23,551 nt of DNA from CAZTKP01 sp964614215 (GCA_964614215.1 CAZTKP010000026.1:1-23551), one strand, 5' to 3'. Shown: positions 1 through 7,659, counted from the first letter of the stretch. Notes: generated by a model from the letters alone, not told the origin. A program made the numbers and translations.

Positions 1-518
1 CCCATCATACCGTTCGCATTACCATGGATATCGGCGATGGGAACCGGGCCGAAAGCAACCTTTATCTTGACTTCACCTGTCTGAAGTTTTCTGACACGGT
101 TTCCATGACTGAAACCGACTCCCTTCCATGGAAGAAAATCCCCAGCTGTTATGTGTGCTCCGAACTTTCTGTACACGTTGCCGTAAATACCGCCGACGAC
201 ACCGTCACGGAATGCTTCGTAAAGCCATGGATCGGTATTGTCAAAAAGCGCGTTACCATAGAGAATTATTCCCTTTTTATTGTGCTCTCTGAGTTTTGAG
301 ATAACAAATTCCAGACCCCTGTCTCCCACTCTGTAATAATGCGGATAGGAAATAACATCTCCATCGTTCAGGATCTCAATGACCTGATCAATGGTAGTAA
401 CTTTCGACCTTCCTGTCGGAATAGGTCCCGAGCCTTTTCTTCCGACTATCCTGCTCACAAAGTTCTCATTGTTGAATGCCGATACATACGGCTTATAGTG
501 TTTTCCGTTGTAGATCAT
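1..518 (-). CDS. CitF-like citrate lyase alpha subunit / CoA-transferase, N-terminal part (runs off left edge)
   Basis: The reading frame is open for 172 codons from an ATG at 518 down to base 1, so the C-terminal part lies outside the window. CitF proteins are about 500 residues long. CitF is the citrate:acetyl-ACP (or CoA) transferase subunit of citrate lyase and has a duplicated CoA-transferase fold. The visible part matches the CitF pattern: an ISYPHYYRVGDRGLEF stretch (CitF: ISFHHHFREGD), then GVVGGIYGNVYRKFG (CitF: GVVTRIYTSGLRGKLG), then a FSHGNR segment, and finally KVAFGPVPIADIHGNANG, close to the CitF DVAF..P..DE.GNANG block. The start is supported by GAGGGG about 10 bases upstream. 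The gene begins 11 bases after the ferredoxin stop, so the two are probably cotranscribed. No citD or citE is visible, so a related CoA-transferase with another substrate is possible. Family membership is fairly sure; the substrate is not. Confidence 0.72.
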   Translation of the reverse strand, partial: MIYNGKHYKPYVSAFNNENFVSRIVGRKGSGPIPTGRSKVTTIDQVIEILNDGDVISYPHYYRVGDRGLEFVISKLREHNKKGIILYGNALFDNTDPWLYEAFRDGVVGGIYGNVYRKFGAHITAGDFLPWKGVGFSHGNRVRKLQTGEVKIKVAFGPVPIADIHGNANGMM

Positions 519-529
519 GGTCTAACCCC

Positions 530-706
530 TCAATTCTGTTTTGATATACAGTCAACCGGACAAACTGTTACGCAAAGTCCGCAGTCTGTACACGCCGAAC
601 TTCTTATAAAATAGGCTGAATCACCCTGCTCTATTGCATCAACAGGACATTCAGCGGCACAAGCTCCGCAACTGATACAGGCTTCATCATTGATCTTGTA
701 AGCCAT
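530..706 (-). CDS. 2[4Fe-4S] ferredoxin
   Basis: This is a complete 58-residue bacterial ferredoxin, a small cytoplasmic electron carrier. Two classic cluster motifs are visible: CISCGACAAECP (Cys 10, 13, 16, 20) and CTDCGLCVTVCP (Cys 39, 42, 45, 49). A ninth Cys sits at 53. Length and spacing are those of the clostridial-type low-potential ferredoxins. The start MAYKIND is typical and is preceded by a strong GGAGGTG site at 711-717. It lies between the Cys/Lys-rich protein gene (55-base gap) and the CitF-like gene (11-base gap) on the same strand, so an operon is likely. Its redox partner is not evident from the window. Confidence 0.95.
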   Translation of the reverse strand: MAYKINDEACISCGACAAECPVDAIEQGDSAYFIRSSACTDCGLCVTVCPVDCISKQN

Positions 707-761
707 CGTTCACCTCCATATCTCAAATACAAAGATATTCTACATACTTAGGTAGCTGAGT

Positions 762-1724
762 CTATTTTTTCCCTTTTTCAGGTTTCTTAGTTGTCTTTTT
801 TGCCGGTTTTTTCGCTGTCTGAGGTTTCTCCGCTATTTTCTTTACCGGTTTTTTTGCCGGTTTTTTTGCAGGAGCATCTTTCTTTTCCGGTTCATTGAAC
901 AACGATGCCTGTCTGTCATCCTCGACCTTTTTCTTAGAAGGTTTCTGTGCAGGTTTAACTTCCTCCGGAACATCGACCTTCTTTGCGCCCTTTCCACCCG
1001 AAACAGCAGACATGCCTTTGATCTTTCTAACCTTGTAGGTCTTCTGCGGCACAAGCACTTTTTCAGGAATAACGGCACTGTCTCCTGTCGAGGAATTCTT
1101 AAACCACTCCTCGAATTCCACCATACCGTCTGTTGTCACAACAGCTCCGTTGTACTTGTCTTTGAAAGTTGCAACTGTTTCCGTAAGCTTTTCCTTCTCT
1201 TCTCCAAGCGGAACAAGCTCAGACACAACAGTAACTTCATAATTACCGGGATAGACCCTTTCAACTTTGTCGATATCGACATCACTGAACCGGCTTCTGT
1301 CAACGACCTCTGATGTTCCGTCAAGATACATGACTACATAGATCATCACTTTCCTCCATCTTATGGACTTTATAAACTCTTCTGTGTTTCTTTTTGTATA
1401 TCTGCCGCAGATAATGTTGTATCTGCAGAATTTAGTTCCCGCCGTACATGAAGTTGAGGCATTTTTTTTCTTGGGACAGTAAAGCTGTGAAGTCCCTTTC
1501 TTCCTTCTGGCAAGAGTTTTATTAAGTTCTATTATCTTTTTATTGAGATTACTTTCTTCAAGAGAAACCCACTTTGGAAAATAGTGCGAAAACAAATATC
1601 CTTTTATCGGACAACCCTTTATTTCGCACTGTATACACTCGGTAAAATGAACTTTTGTGCCGGGGAAAAGACCTCTAAGTTCCGGCTCAAGACATGTTAT
1701 CCAACTATTTTGAGAAACCGCCAT
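762..1724 (-). CDS. Hypothetical Cys-rich N-terminal / Lys-Ala-Pro-rich C-terminal protein, with probable internal start
   Basis: The frame is open for 320 residues. I do not recognise the family. Residues 1-126 hold all eight cysteines (11, 30, 33, 38, 83, 93, 100, 106), including CIQCEIKGC, which could bind zinc or an Fe-S cluster. Residues 127-210 look like a small mixed alpha/beta domain starting MIYVVMYLDG. From about 230 the protein is charged, and residues 285-320 are AKKP-type repeats like histone H1 tails, suggesting contact with nucleic acid or another acidic partner. The full-length ATG has a GGGGGAG site just upstream. The Met-127 codon (1344-1346) has an even better GGAGGA six bases upstream, so a 194-residue product (762-1346) with no Cys is also likely, alone or in addition. 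The C-terminal part is confidently coding; which start dominates is open. Confidence 0.7.
   Translation of the reverse strand: MAVSQNSWITCLEPELRGLFPGTKVHFTECIQCEIKGCPIKGYLFSHYFPKWVSLEESNLNKKIIELNKTLARRKKGTSQLYCPKKKNASTSCTAGTKFCRYNIICGRYTKRNTEEFIKSIRWRKVMIYVVMYLDGTSEVVDRSRFSDVDIDKVERVYPGNYEVTVVSELVPLGEEKEKLTETVATFKDKYNGAVVTTDGMVEFEEWFKNSSTGDSAVIPEKVLVPQKTYKVRKIKGMSAVSGGKGAKKVDVPEEVKPAQKPSKKKVEDDRQASLFNEPEKKDAPAKKPAKKPVKKIAEKPQTAKKPAKKTTKKPEKGKK
765..872 (-). repeat. AKKP-type low-complexity coding repeat
   Basis: The last 36 codons of the Cys/Lys-rich protein encode degenerate PAKK, PVKK and TAKK units. On the plus strand they appear as repeated tgccggtttttt-like stretches. The basic tail resembles histone H1-like bacterial proteins in composition only. 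Confidence 0.7.
1352..1357 (-). promoter_or_regulatory. Strong internal Shine-Dalgarno before Met-127
   Basis: On the minus strand GGAGGA lies six bases before an in-frame ATG at 1344-1346, inside the 320-codon frame. This is at least as good as the site before the outer ATG and argues for an independent start of a 194-residue protein. Confidence 0.6.
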
Positions 1725-1751
1725 AAACTCCCCCGTTCATTCGGCACACAG

Positions 1752-1780
1752 TTTATACAGGGAGGAAATCAAATTCAAGA
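1752..1780 (-). promoter_or_regulatory. Possible promoter for the minus-strand Cys/Lys-rich gene
   Basis: Reading the minus strand, TATAAA (plus 1752-1757) could be a -10 element, with TTGAAT or the overlapping CTTGAA (plus 1773-1779) as -35 at 15-16 bases spacing. Transcription would start about 20 bases before the outer ATG. The spacing is slightly short, so this is tentative. Confidence 0.35.
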
Positions 1781-1866
1781 AAACATTTTTTCGTAAATAT
1801 CCTGTCCGGATGTTACCAACCGTTAGAAGGGGCAAAATGAGCTCTAGGGAATATAGTCATATTTTT

Positions 1867-1894
1867 TTGACTTTTTCTCGTTGCAATTTATACT
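1867..1894 (+). promoter_or_regulatory. Sigma70-like promoter for the acidic lipoprotein gene
   Basis: TTGACT (1867-1872) and TATACT (1889-1894) are separated by 16 bases, close to the housekeeping consensus. The leader to the ATG at 1950 is about 50 bases and carries GGAGG at 1936-1940. The 1725-1949 gap is a divergent promoter region; I see nothing else in it. Confidence 0.65.
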
Positions 1895-1949
1895 TCTTTG
1901 AAGTTTTTACGAGGTGTACGGTTAAAATAACACTTGGAGGATCGAAAAG

Positions 1950-4481
1950 ATGAAGAAATTACTAATGATTACACTGCTACTGCTGCTGGTTTCCGCATTC
2001 GCTTCCTGCAACAGCTATGATGTTGAGGGAAAACCGGAAGTGGCTTCCAACCCTGCAAAGAAGGTTTTTGCCTACTATCCGTGGGACCAGCCTAATAACG
2101 AGCAGGAACAGCCGGATAATGAAACTAATGATGACGGAGTTGTCAATGATGACGAAGTTGTCAATGATGATGAAGTTGTCAACGATGATGAAGTTACAGA
2201 TAACGAAGTTCCTGATGAAGTTACTGATGAAACAGAGGATCCTGACAATTCAGGTAATGGAAACGGCGGCGATAAAGAAAACAATGATGATGACACAGTA
2301 ATCGTTTTCAAGGCTGAAGGCGAAGAGGTCGATGATACCGATGCTACTGAAGAGAACAACCCGCCTGCTGACGACAATACCGCTTCAGGCGATGATCTCA
2401 CAGAAGTTTTCGAGATCTACAACAGAGGTGTTACAGGTGAGCTTAAGATAGCTCAGATCAACCTTCTTGATCCTGAAGGAAACAAGATAGACGATATTGA
2501 GAACAACACCTACAGGAATCTCTTTAAGATGCAGATCCAGCAGACAACGAACGGAATCGCTCCTGAAGATAACGTTACCTGGGGATCAAAGATTCTTGCT
2601 TTCGACAACCTTGCTACAGATAACGATTCCAAAATAGCATCTCTCTGTCCGCTTAATCTCAACCCTGCCGTAGAAGGAGATATGGAATGTAAAAAGAGCT
2701 TCAGCGAATCTAAGTATAATCCTAAGTTTAAGATCCTTCTTACATACAGCAAGGCAGCTGCGGCAGCTCTCAAGGACAAACCTGAGCTTGCAGAAGGACT
2801 TGCTCTTGCCGGAGATTTTGCTATTGAGGTATGCACAAATGACACAGGAAAAGATAAGAGTGAGACTTGTCCTGAAGGCACATCAAGCTATAAGATCCAG
2901 ATCACAAGACAGCCTAACAAACCGCCGAAACCTATCATTCACGTGACATTCGAATATACAACTGGCGGACCTATGTCATACAGAAACATTAAAGATGAAG
3001 TTACCATGAACCTTAAGGAAACATGTGTTTCTGATCCTGAGGACTCTACAAAGTGTCTTGATAACTGGTCGGAAAGATATTACATCAAGTACAAATGGGA
3101 AATGAAACAGTCCCCCACTCCTCTCCGTGACGAGTCTGCTCTTGTGATTCCGGATTACAGCGAAGGTAAAGCCGGACAGTGGCTTCCGGATCTTGGTGGC
3201 GACAATCCTAAAAAAGCTGAATTTACAGGTCTGATGGTTACCCCCAGAAGATATCTGGAAGATCCTAACCCTGAATACAGTGAATCAAAATGTGAAAGCG
3301 AGTGTGGAACCGAACCTTCAAATACTGGAGACAAGTTCTATTTCCTTGATCTTTCAAATTTCCTTCTGTGCCGCCAGAAATACTGTGAAAAGACCAAGAC
3401 CAGATTTTACAAGGTCAATATTCAGGCAGAAACAGTTGATAAGGAAACTGATCTTGTCAGTGACACAGCTGAGATAACAGTTGTGCCGAAGATCATCCCG
3501 CAGGCCCGTGTTGTTGCACAGCTTACATGGGTTGAAGGTTTTAAAACAAAAACTGAAGCTGAATCAGATAAGGAAGGAACAAAGGTCGACCTTGATATCC
3601 ACCTGATAAAGAGATCAAGTCTTGAAGCAGGACCAATGGGATACACTCCGACTGACGGCGTTATGTGTACAAGTCAGCAGTTTGAAGGAATGGGCTATTC
3701 TCCGACAGAGGATGTTAACCCGGCTGACGGAAAACCTGACTACGAAGAATTCTTCCGTCACGATGACTGTTACTTTGCTGACCAGGGTCTTGAATCTGTC
3801 GATAGTCAGAGCATTCGTGAGACTATTGCCTGGAATGCAACATTCGACCTTGATAACACCTGGGGTGGAAATAACTATGAGAACCCCGAAACTATCGGTC
3901 TCGGACCTATTGAAGATAAGGATAATGACGGAAAGCCTGACAAATCAATAATTGATGACCAGTACCTTGTTGTTGTAGGATATTCCTACTGTACTCCTAA
4001 GGGTTTTGCTGATTCAACATGGAGCACATGCTGTGAACCGGGAACAGATGGCTGTAATGGTGACGGTTCAGCACACGAAGTTCATGCCAGAGTCGATATC
4101 CTCATTGACGGTTTTGAAGCTGCAAGACCTGAGAGAACTCAGGGTGGAACAACTATCCGTCCTAAAGACAACTATTCGGAAACTTCAAAACTTTTCACGA
4201 TCAAACCTGATGAATGGAAAGTTATTGCAGTGATCAAATGGGACAATTCGCTTCCAGGACCTGAGAGCAATCCGTCTTATGAAGGCGATGCTATTGTTTC
4301 AGATGTAGCTATGACAGACGAAGGTATTGATATTGATGCCACAAGTTATAAAACATGCAGGTTCGACGTTACACTCTGCGAACTTGTTCCTATCTGGGAT
4401 GCCACTTCTTACTATGACTTTGTAGATCAGCCTCTGGATCCTACAGATGAACAGTCGGCCTCCTATGGCGAATGTTACTGA
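1950..4481 (+). CDS. Large secreted surface lipoprotein with acidic repeats and a YfaP/DUF2135-like domain
   Basis: This is an 843-residue exported lipoprotein. Residues 1-19 form a lipoprotein signal ending FAS before Cys-20. Residues 45-155 are a low-complexity, very acidic Asn/Asp/Glu/Val linker with four DDEVVN-type hexapeptides. A Cys-bearing ectodomain follows, many Cys in close pairs as if disulfide-bonded. Around residues 547-720 a module with VDLDIHL, then HDDCYF, then FDLDNTWGG, then YLVVVGYSYC and VHARVDILIDG resembles the YfaP/DUF2135-like domain common in delta- and myxobacterial surface proteins. Within it DKDNDGKPD resembles a calcium-binding thrombospondin-3-type loop. It has its own promoter and terminator, so it is monocistronic. 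The role may be adhesion or surface-layer structure, but this is inference. The start is set by the signal peptide and by GGAGG nine bases upstream. Confidence 0.88.
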   Translation: MKKLLMITLLLLLVSAFASCNSYDVEGKPEVASNPAKKVFAYYPWDQPNNEQEQPDNETNDDGVVNDDEVVNDDEVVNDDEVTDNEVPDEVTDETEDPDNSGNGNGGDKENNDDDTVIVFKAEGEEVDDTDATEENNPPADDNTASGDDLTEVFEIYNRGVTGELKIAQINLLDPEGNKIDDIENNTYRNLFKMQIQQTTNGIAPEDNVTWGSKILAFDNLATDNDSKIASLCPLNLNPAVEGDMECKKSFSESKYNPKFKILLTYSKAAAAALKDKPELAEGLALAGDFAIEVCTNDTGKDKSETCPEGTSSYKIQITRQPNKPPKPIIHVTFEYTTGGPMSYRNIKDEVTMNLKETCVSDPEDSTKCLDNWSERYYIKYKWEMKQSPTPLRDESALVIPDYSEGKAGQWLPDLGGDNPKKAEFTGLMVTPRRYLEDPNPEYSESKCESECGTEPSNTGDKFYFLDLSNFLLCRQKYCEKTKTRFYKVNIQAETVDKETDLVSDTAEITVVPKIIPQARVVAQLTWVEGFKTKTEAESDKEGTKVDLDIHLIKRSSLEAGPMGYTPTDGVMCTSQQFEGMGYSPTEDVNPADGKPDYEEFFRHDDCYFADQGLESVDSQSIRETIAWNATFDLDNTWGGNNYENPETIGLGPIEDKDNDGKPDKSIIDDQYLVVVGYSYCTPKGFADSTWSTCCEPGTDGCNGDGSAHEVHARVDILIDGFEAARPERTQGGTTIRPKDNYSETSKLFTIKPDEWKVIAVIKWDNSLPGPESNPSYEGDAIVSDVAMTDEGIDIDATSYKTCRFDVTLCELVPIWDATSYYDFVDQPLDPTDEQSASYGECY
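2127..2198 (+). repeat. Tandem 18-bp coding repeat (N-D-D-E-V-V units)
   Basis: Four consecutive 18-base units (aatgatgaygaagttgtc-type) encode NDDGVV, NDDEVV, NDDEVV and NDDEVT at residues 60-83 of the lipoprotein. The units are near-identical at DNA level, so copy number could change by slippage without breaking the frame. Confidence 0.9.
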
Positions 4482-4504
4482 TAGCTGATAACAATCATTT
4501 CATG

Positions 4505-4533
4505 CCGGGCAGGTTTCTGCCCGGTTTTTTTTT
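4505..4533 (+). terminator. Rho-independent terminator of the lipoprotein gene
   Basis: A perfect eight-base stem CCGGGCAG (4505-4512) / CTGCCCGG (4517-4524) with loop GTTT is followed by nine T residues. It starts 24 bases after the stop codon. Confidence 0.96.
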
Positions 4534-4559
4534 ACATTTATGCAGCTATCGTCTAGAAT
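4531..4559 (+). promoter_or_regulatory. Sigma70-like promoter for the transglutaminase-like operon
   Basis: TTTACA (4531-4536), a 17-base spacer and TAGAAT (4554-4559) give five of six matches in each hexamer. The -35 begins inside the T tract of the preceding terminator. The expected start is about 20 bases before the ATG at 4587. Confidence 0.65.
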
Positions 4560-4586
4560 CTTCTGAGTTTAACTGATGGTAAAGTT

Positions 4587-5984
4587 ATGAAAAGATCTGT
4601 CCTTATTTTAATGTTTTTTTCTTTTCTGAACTTATTTGCCCAAAAGAATATCTACTCTATAAAAATGTCCGGTTTCGATATTGGAAAAAGCGTTGATACC
4701 TGGTCAGAATACAAAGACAAGAACGGCAGATGCATCAAAAAACTTGAGACGAGCTCTACCATGAACATTAAGCGGGGAAATATCGATTTTAAAATAACGT
4801 CAAAGACTATACTCGGCGTTCTATGCAACAGCTTTGAACCGGTATTTATAAAGACCGAAACAGATCAGCTGGGTTCAAAAGTCACTTCAAAAGGCTTTGT
4901 GAAAAACGGGACTTTCTATTCTGAGATCACAAAAAACAGCAATGTTGAATCCAACTCTTTTGAGCTCAAAAGTAACATTACCTTTCTTTCCGTAATATTT
5001 CAGAAATATTCCGCAGAAGATATAGTCAAAGGATTCAGCACCGATGTTATATCCGAAGACAGTTTGGCTGTAAGCCGGGTAAAAGTGTCGGGTGAAAAGA
5101 ATCCTGACGGATCTGTCACCGCGACAGTTACTTACGGAGGTATTCCCATTAAGTATACGGTCATGGATCATCTCGTAGTAAGCTCTTCGGTTAAAAACGG
5201 ACTCATAACATATACGCTGGATGGATATAGGCACGCAAAGGCTCCCGTCAGGAAAAGCGGCAAGAAAAAGCTCGATGTATTAAAGAATACTTCGTTTAAA
5301 AATAAAGGCCTCTCAATAAAAAGGCCCAGAAAAACCCTCAAAGTATCTTTCAATGTCAAGGGAAAAAAGATCCCGGAGATTATTACCAACTGCTACCAGT
5401 CAGTAAAAGGATCTCCCGGAAGCAGCTCTGTAACTATGGACTCCAGGCTTACTCCGTGTTCAGGAAAAAAACCTGACAATGAAGATATAGCTGCAAATAT
5501 ATTCGAGGATAGTAACGATCCTCAGATCATCAAGACAGCTGAGAAAATAGCATCAGGGACAGAATCAGACGAACAGAAAATTTATAAAGCGGTCCTTTTT
5601 GTGTATTCGCATATTAGTGACAAAAATTACCGGCACGGCAACCTTTCCGCAAGCGAAGTTCTTAAAAAAAGATCCGGAGACTGTACTGAGCATTCGACTC
5701 TTCTTGCTGCGATCCTCAAAGCTCTTAAGATTCCGGTAAGAATGGTTTACGGGCTTGTTCTTGATGGTGCCGGAACTTTCTTCTTTCATAACTGGAATGA
5801 AGTCTACACAGGAAAAGGATGGGTCGCCGTTGATTCCACATTCAACCAAATGAGGGCAGATTCTTCAAGAATTGTAATAGCTTACGGCGGCAACACCAGT
5901 GCATCCAGAGAAGAGACAGCCTTTGCGGTCATGAGATTTTTAAACTCAGTTGATATTGCTGTCAGTGGGTACGTCTATGAGTAA
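4587..5984 (+). CDS. Exported transglutaminase-like cysteine protein (DUF3108-type N-terminus possible)
   Basis: This is a 465-residue protein with a signal peptide (residues 1-18, ending LFAQ), so it should act in the periplasm or at the envelope. The C-terminal third is a transglutaminase-like core: RSGDCTEHSTLLAAILKAL with Cys-366, then FHNWNEVY with His-401, then WVAVDSTFNQ with Asp-416. This is the complete Cys-His-Asp triad. Bacterial relatives are usually proteases or peptide-crosslinking or peptide-cleaving enzymes. Residues 20-290 form a beta-rich, Lys-rich region that I do not assign securely. No strong Shine-Dalgarno is visible; the start was chosen for the signal peptide. The stop overlaps the next gene's ATG (ATGAGTAA), implying translational coupling. 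The fold call is firm; the substrate is unknown. Confidence 0.88.
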   Translation: MKRSVLILMFFSFLNLFAQKNIYSIKMSGFDIGKSVDTWSEYKDKNGRCIKKLETSSTMNIKRGNIDFKITSKTILGVLCNSFEPVFIKTETDQLGSKVTSKGFVKNGTFYSEITKNSNVESNSFELKSNITFLSVIFQKYSAEDIVKGFSTDVISEDSLAVSRVKVSGEKNPDGSVTATVTYGGIPIKYTVMDHLVVSSSVKNGLITYTLDGYRHAKAPVRKSGKKKLDVLKNTSFKNKGLSIKRPRKTLKVSFNVKGKKIPEIITNCYQSVKGSPGSSSVTMDSRLTPCSGKKPDNEDIAANIFEDSNDPQIIKTAEKIASGTESDEQKIYKAVLFVYSHISDKNYRHGNLSASEVLKKRSGDCTEHSTLLAAILKALKIPVRMVYGLVLDGAGTFFFHNWNEVYTGKGWVAVDSTFNQMRADSSRIVIAYGGNTSASREETAFAVMRFLNSVDIAVSGYVYE

Positions 5985-6792
5985 AAAGTGGTTTGCAAGT
6001 GCAGCTGTTAAAGGTTCAGGACATGAAAATATTGCCGATTCCATTATCACGGAAAAAGATATTACCAGTGAAACGCTTAAGGATATAGACCTTCTTTTCG
6101 TTAAGGATGAAAAAACCTTTCTAAGTAATAATCGGGGGTTTTTCTATACTGTTGTGACAGACCGGCATATTGATGAAAAAGATCAGGAAAAGTTCATCCT
6201 CGAACATCCAGGCAACTTTTTTATAAGCAGACTGGGCCATGACATCGTTAACCTTATTTCACCTTTCGAGCATTATGAATATATTGAACATGATCTTATA
6301 CTGAACAGAGTCAGATCCGGCAACCGTTTAGGTCAGCAGGTTAACTTTATCGGACACCTTCTGCAGGACTCCGGAAATATATCCGGCGACAGCATAACAG
6401 GCCCTGAACTGGTCGAGAATATAGAAACTCTGTGCAGGAAACTGAATATAGAGGTTAAGGTCGTCAAAACATCTGAACTGGAAGTAAAACTCAATGGATT
6501 TATGTTCCGGAATATTGCTGAAGAGATCGTCCATAACTGGGATGAACATAGTACCGGAAACAATAAACTTTTTGTTTGTGAAAATTCTCTTAAGTTCACA
6601 AACAGCATAAAAAGATCTCTAGGACTTAAAAGGCCGAAAGCCCAGCTCAGATGTCCTTTTATGCAAAAAAATACTGGAAAAGGTTACGGCCTTGGTTTAT
6701 ATATCTTATCAGTCACTTCTTCAAAAGGAGACTTTAATTGGAATGTAGAAACAGACGGAAACTACTTTTCATTGTCGCTCTTGTTTTCCTAG
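5977..6792 (+). CDS. Divergent histidine-kinase-like protein with degenerate ATPase domain
   Basis: The ATG at 5977 lies inside the previous gene's stop and gives 271 residues starting MSKKWF. An in-frame TTG at 5950 is a poorer alternative. No signal or membrane segment is seen, so the protein is cytoplasmic. Residues 80-130 resemble a dimerisation/phosphoacceptor helix pair with His-88 in FISRLGHDIVNLISPF. Residues 175-271 resemble a HATPase_c domain: an N-box-like EEIVHNW with Asn-187, an F-box-like CPFMQ, and an intact G2 box GKGYGLGLYI at 234-243. The G1 box (normally DxGxG) appears replaced by CENSLKFTN near 201-209, so ATP binding is doubtful. Residues 1-75 have no clear domain. It lies between an exported transglutaminase and a barrel protein and overlaps both genes. 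It could be a pseudokinase or anti-sigma-like regulator; the family call is moderate. Confidence 0.62.
   Translation: MSKKWFASAAVKGSGHENIADSIITEKDITSETLKDIDLLFVKDEKTFLSNNRGFFYTVVTDRHIDEKDQEKFILEHPGNFFISRLGHDIVNLISPFEHYEYIEHDLILNRVRSGNRLGQQVNFIGHLLQDSGNISGDSITGPELVENIETLCRKLNIEVKVVKTSELEVKLNGFMFRNIAEEIVHNWDEHSTGNNKLFVCENSLKFTNSIKRSLGLKRPKAQLRCPFMQKNTGKGYGLGLYILSVTSSKGDFNWNVETDGNYFSLSLLFS
6725..6730 (+). promoter_or_regulatory. Shine-Dalgarno that fixes a TTG start
   Basis: AAGGAG at 6725-6730 sits seven bases before TTG at 6738, the only start that leaves a complete signal peptide for the barrel protein. It lies within the 3' end of the kinase-like gene. Confidence 0.7.
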
Positions 6793-7655
6793 GTATAACC
6801 CTGAGCGCTCAGGAATATACCGAAGATCCGCTTGAGCCGGTTACAGATACATCCTGGGGAAACAGGCATAAGGAACTTTCCCACACTATTGATTCCCATA
6901 ACTGCGGAAAAGGCTGCGGAGCTATTCTGAGCCATAATGCACAGTTCATCATGAACCCTTCTCTTACTCTAATGCAGCAGTTATTCACAGTTTCAGCTTC
7001 CTATCACTATCTCGACAGTGCCTCAGGCTCGGTAAGTGACTCCCGCACTTCAAAAATAGGCGGCGGAATTCTATATGCCAGACACAGCAACCTTAATATG
7101 ATAAAGACAAATTTCGCTTTTCCGATCTACAAGTGGATTTTCGGCGGGATAAATCTTAACCACTACATTGGAGACTATGCCCCTATTCAGAAAAAAGATA
7201 TAAAAAGCCACTCTTTTGATGTGGGAATTTCTGCCAGGATATCTGACTTTATGTATATTGGTTTCGGTGCAACTGATGTCTGGACATTTTCAGGCAAGGC
7301 TATCCCCAGAAAGATAAGTCTCCAGCTTGAATTTGATATCGCTGACATGTTCTATTTCAATAACGCATGGCAGTATCATATCGAAGCTGAAAAGGAAAAG
7401 TTCCCTGATCCCCGAAGCGACCTTAAGGATTTCGATTTCTACACCGGGTTTGAGTTCAGATACAGCTGGTTCAGAGCCGGACTGGGATTCAATAATCTGT
7501 CCTACTCCAAAGACTTTTCCTGGGGCACGACACTGAAAACATTCAGCATTGCGTTCTATCAGCCGAGAGGTGGCGGTATCTACGGAAACTTCATGTACAA
7601 CGACAACTACATGACATTCTCCATCAACATTGTGTATGAGCCGCCAGTTAACTGA
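6738..7655 (+). CDS. Putative outer-membrane beta-barrel protein, TTG start
   Basis: This is a 305-residue protein. The N-terminus MECRNRRKLLFIVALVFLG continues to a likely cleavage after LSAQ, a typical signal peptide. The rest is an alternation of aromatic, Gly and polar residues (for example FTVSASYHYL, FDVGISARIS, FRYSWFRAGL, MTFSINIVYE), as in transmembrane beta-strands ending near the C-terminus. Two close Cys occur at NCGKGCG near residue 57. I do not recognise a named family. The start codon is TTG, set by AAGGAG upstream, and the gene overlaps the kinase-like gene by 55 bases, so expression is tied to it. It could form part of an envelope system with the transglutaminase-like protein. 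The barrel call rests on pattern only. Confidence 0.78.
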   Translation: MECRNRRKLLFIVALVFLGITLSAQEYTEDPLEPVTDTSWGNRHKELSHTIDSHNCGKGCGAILSHNAQFIMNPSLTLMQQLFTVSASYHYLDSASGSVSDSRTSKIGGGILYARHSNLNMIKTNFAFPIYKWIFGGINLNHYIGDYAPIQKKDIKSHSFDVGISARISDFMYIGFGATDVWTFSGKAIPRKISLQLEFDIADMFYFNNAWQYHIEAEKEKFPDPRSDLKDFDFYTGFEFRYSWFRAGLGFNNLSYSKDFSWGTTLKTFSIAFYQPRGGGIYGNFMYNDNYMTFSINIVYEPPVN

Positions 7656-7659
7656 TAAA

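Noticed and set aside
24..614. Two 91-residue plus-strand frames near the left edge
   Set aside because: They are shadows of the CitF-like and ferredoxin genes on the minus strand, which have clear motifs and ribosome sites.
1725..1949. Small RNA or extra gene in the divergent gap
   Set aside because: Apart from promoter-like elements and ribosome sites there is no stem with a T tract and no frame with a good start.
2127..2198. Tandem repeats as a CRISPR-like array
   Set aside because: The 18-base units are contiguous with no spacers, in frame, and encode acidic hexapeptides; this is a coding repeat.
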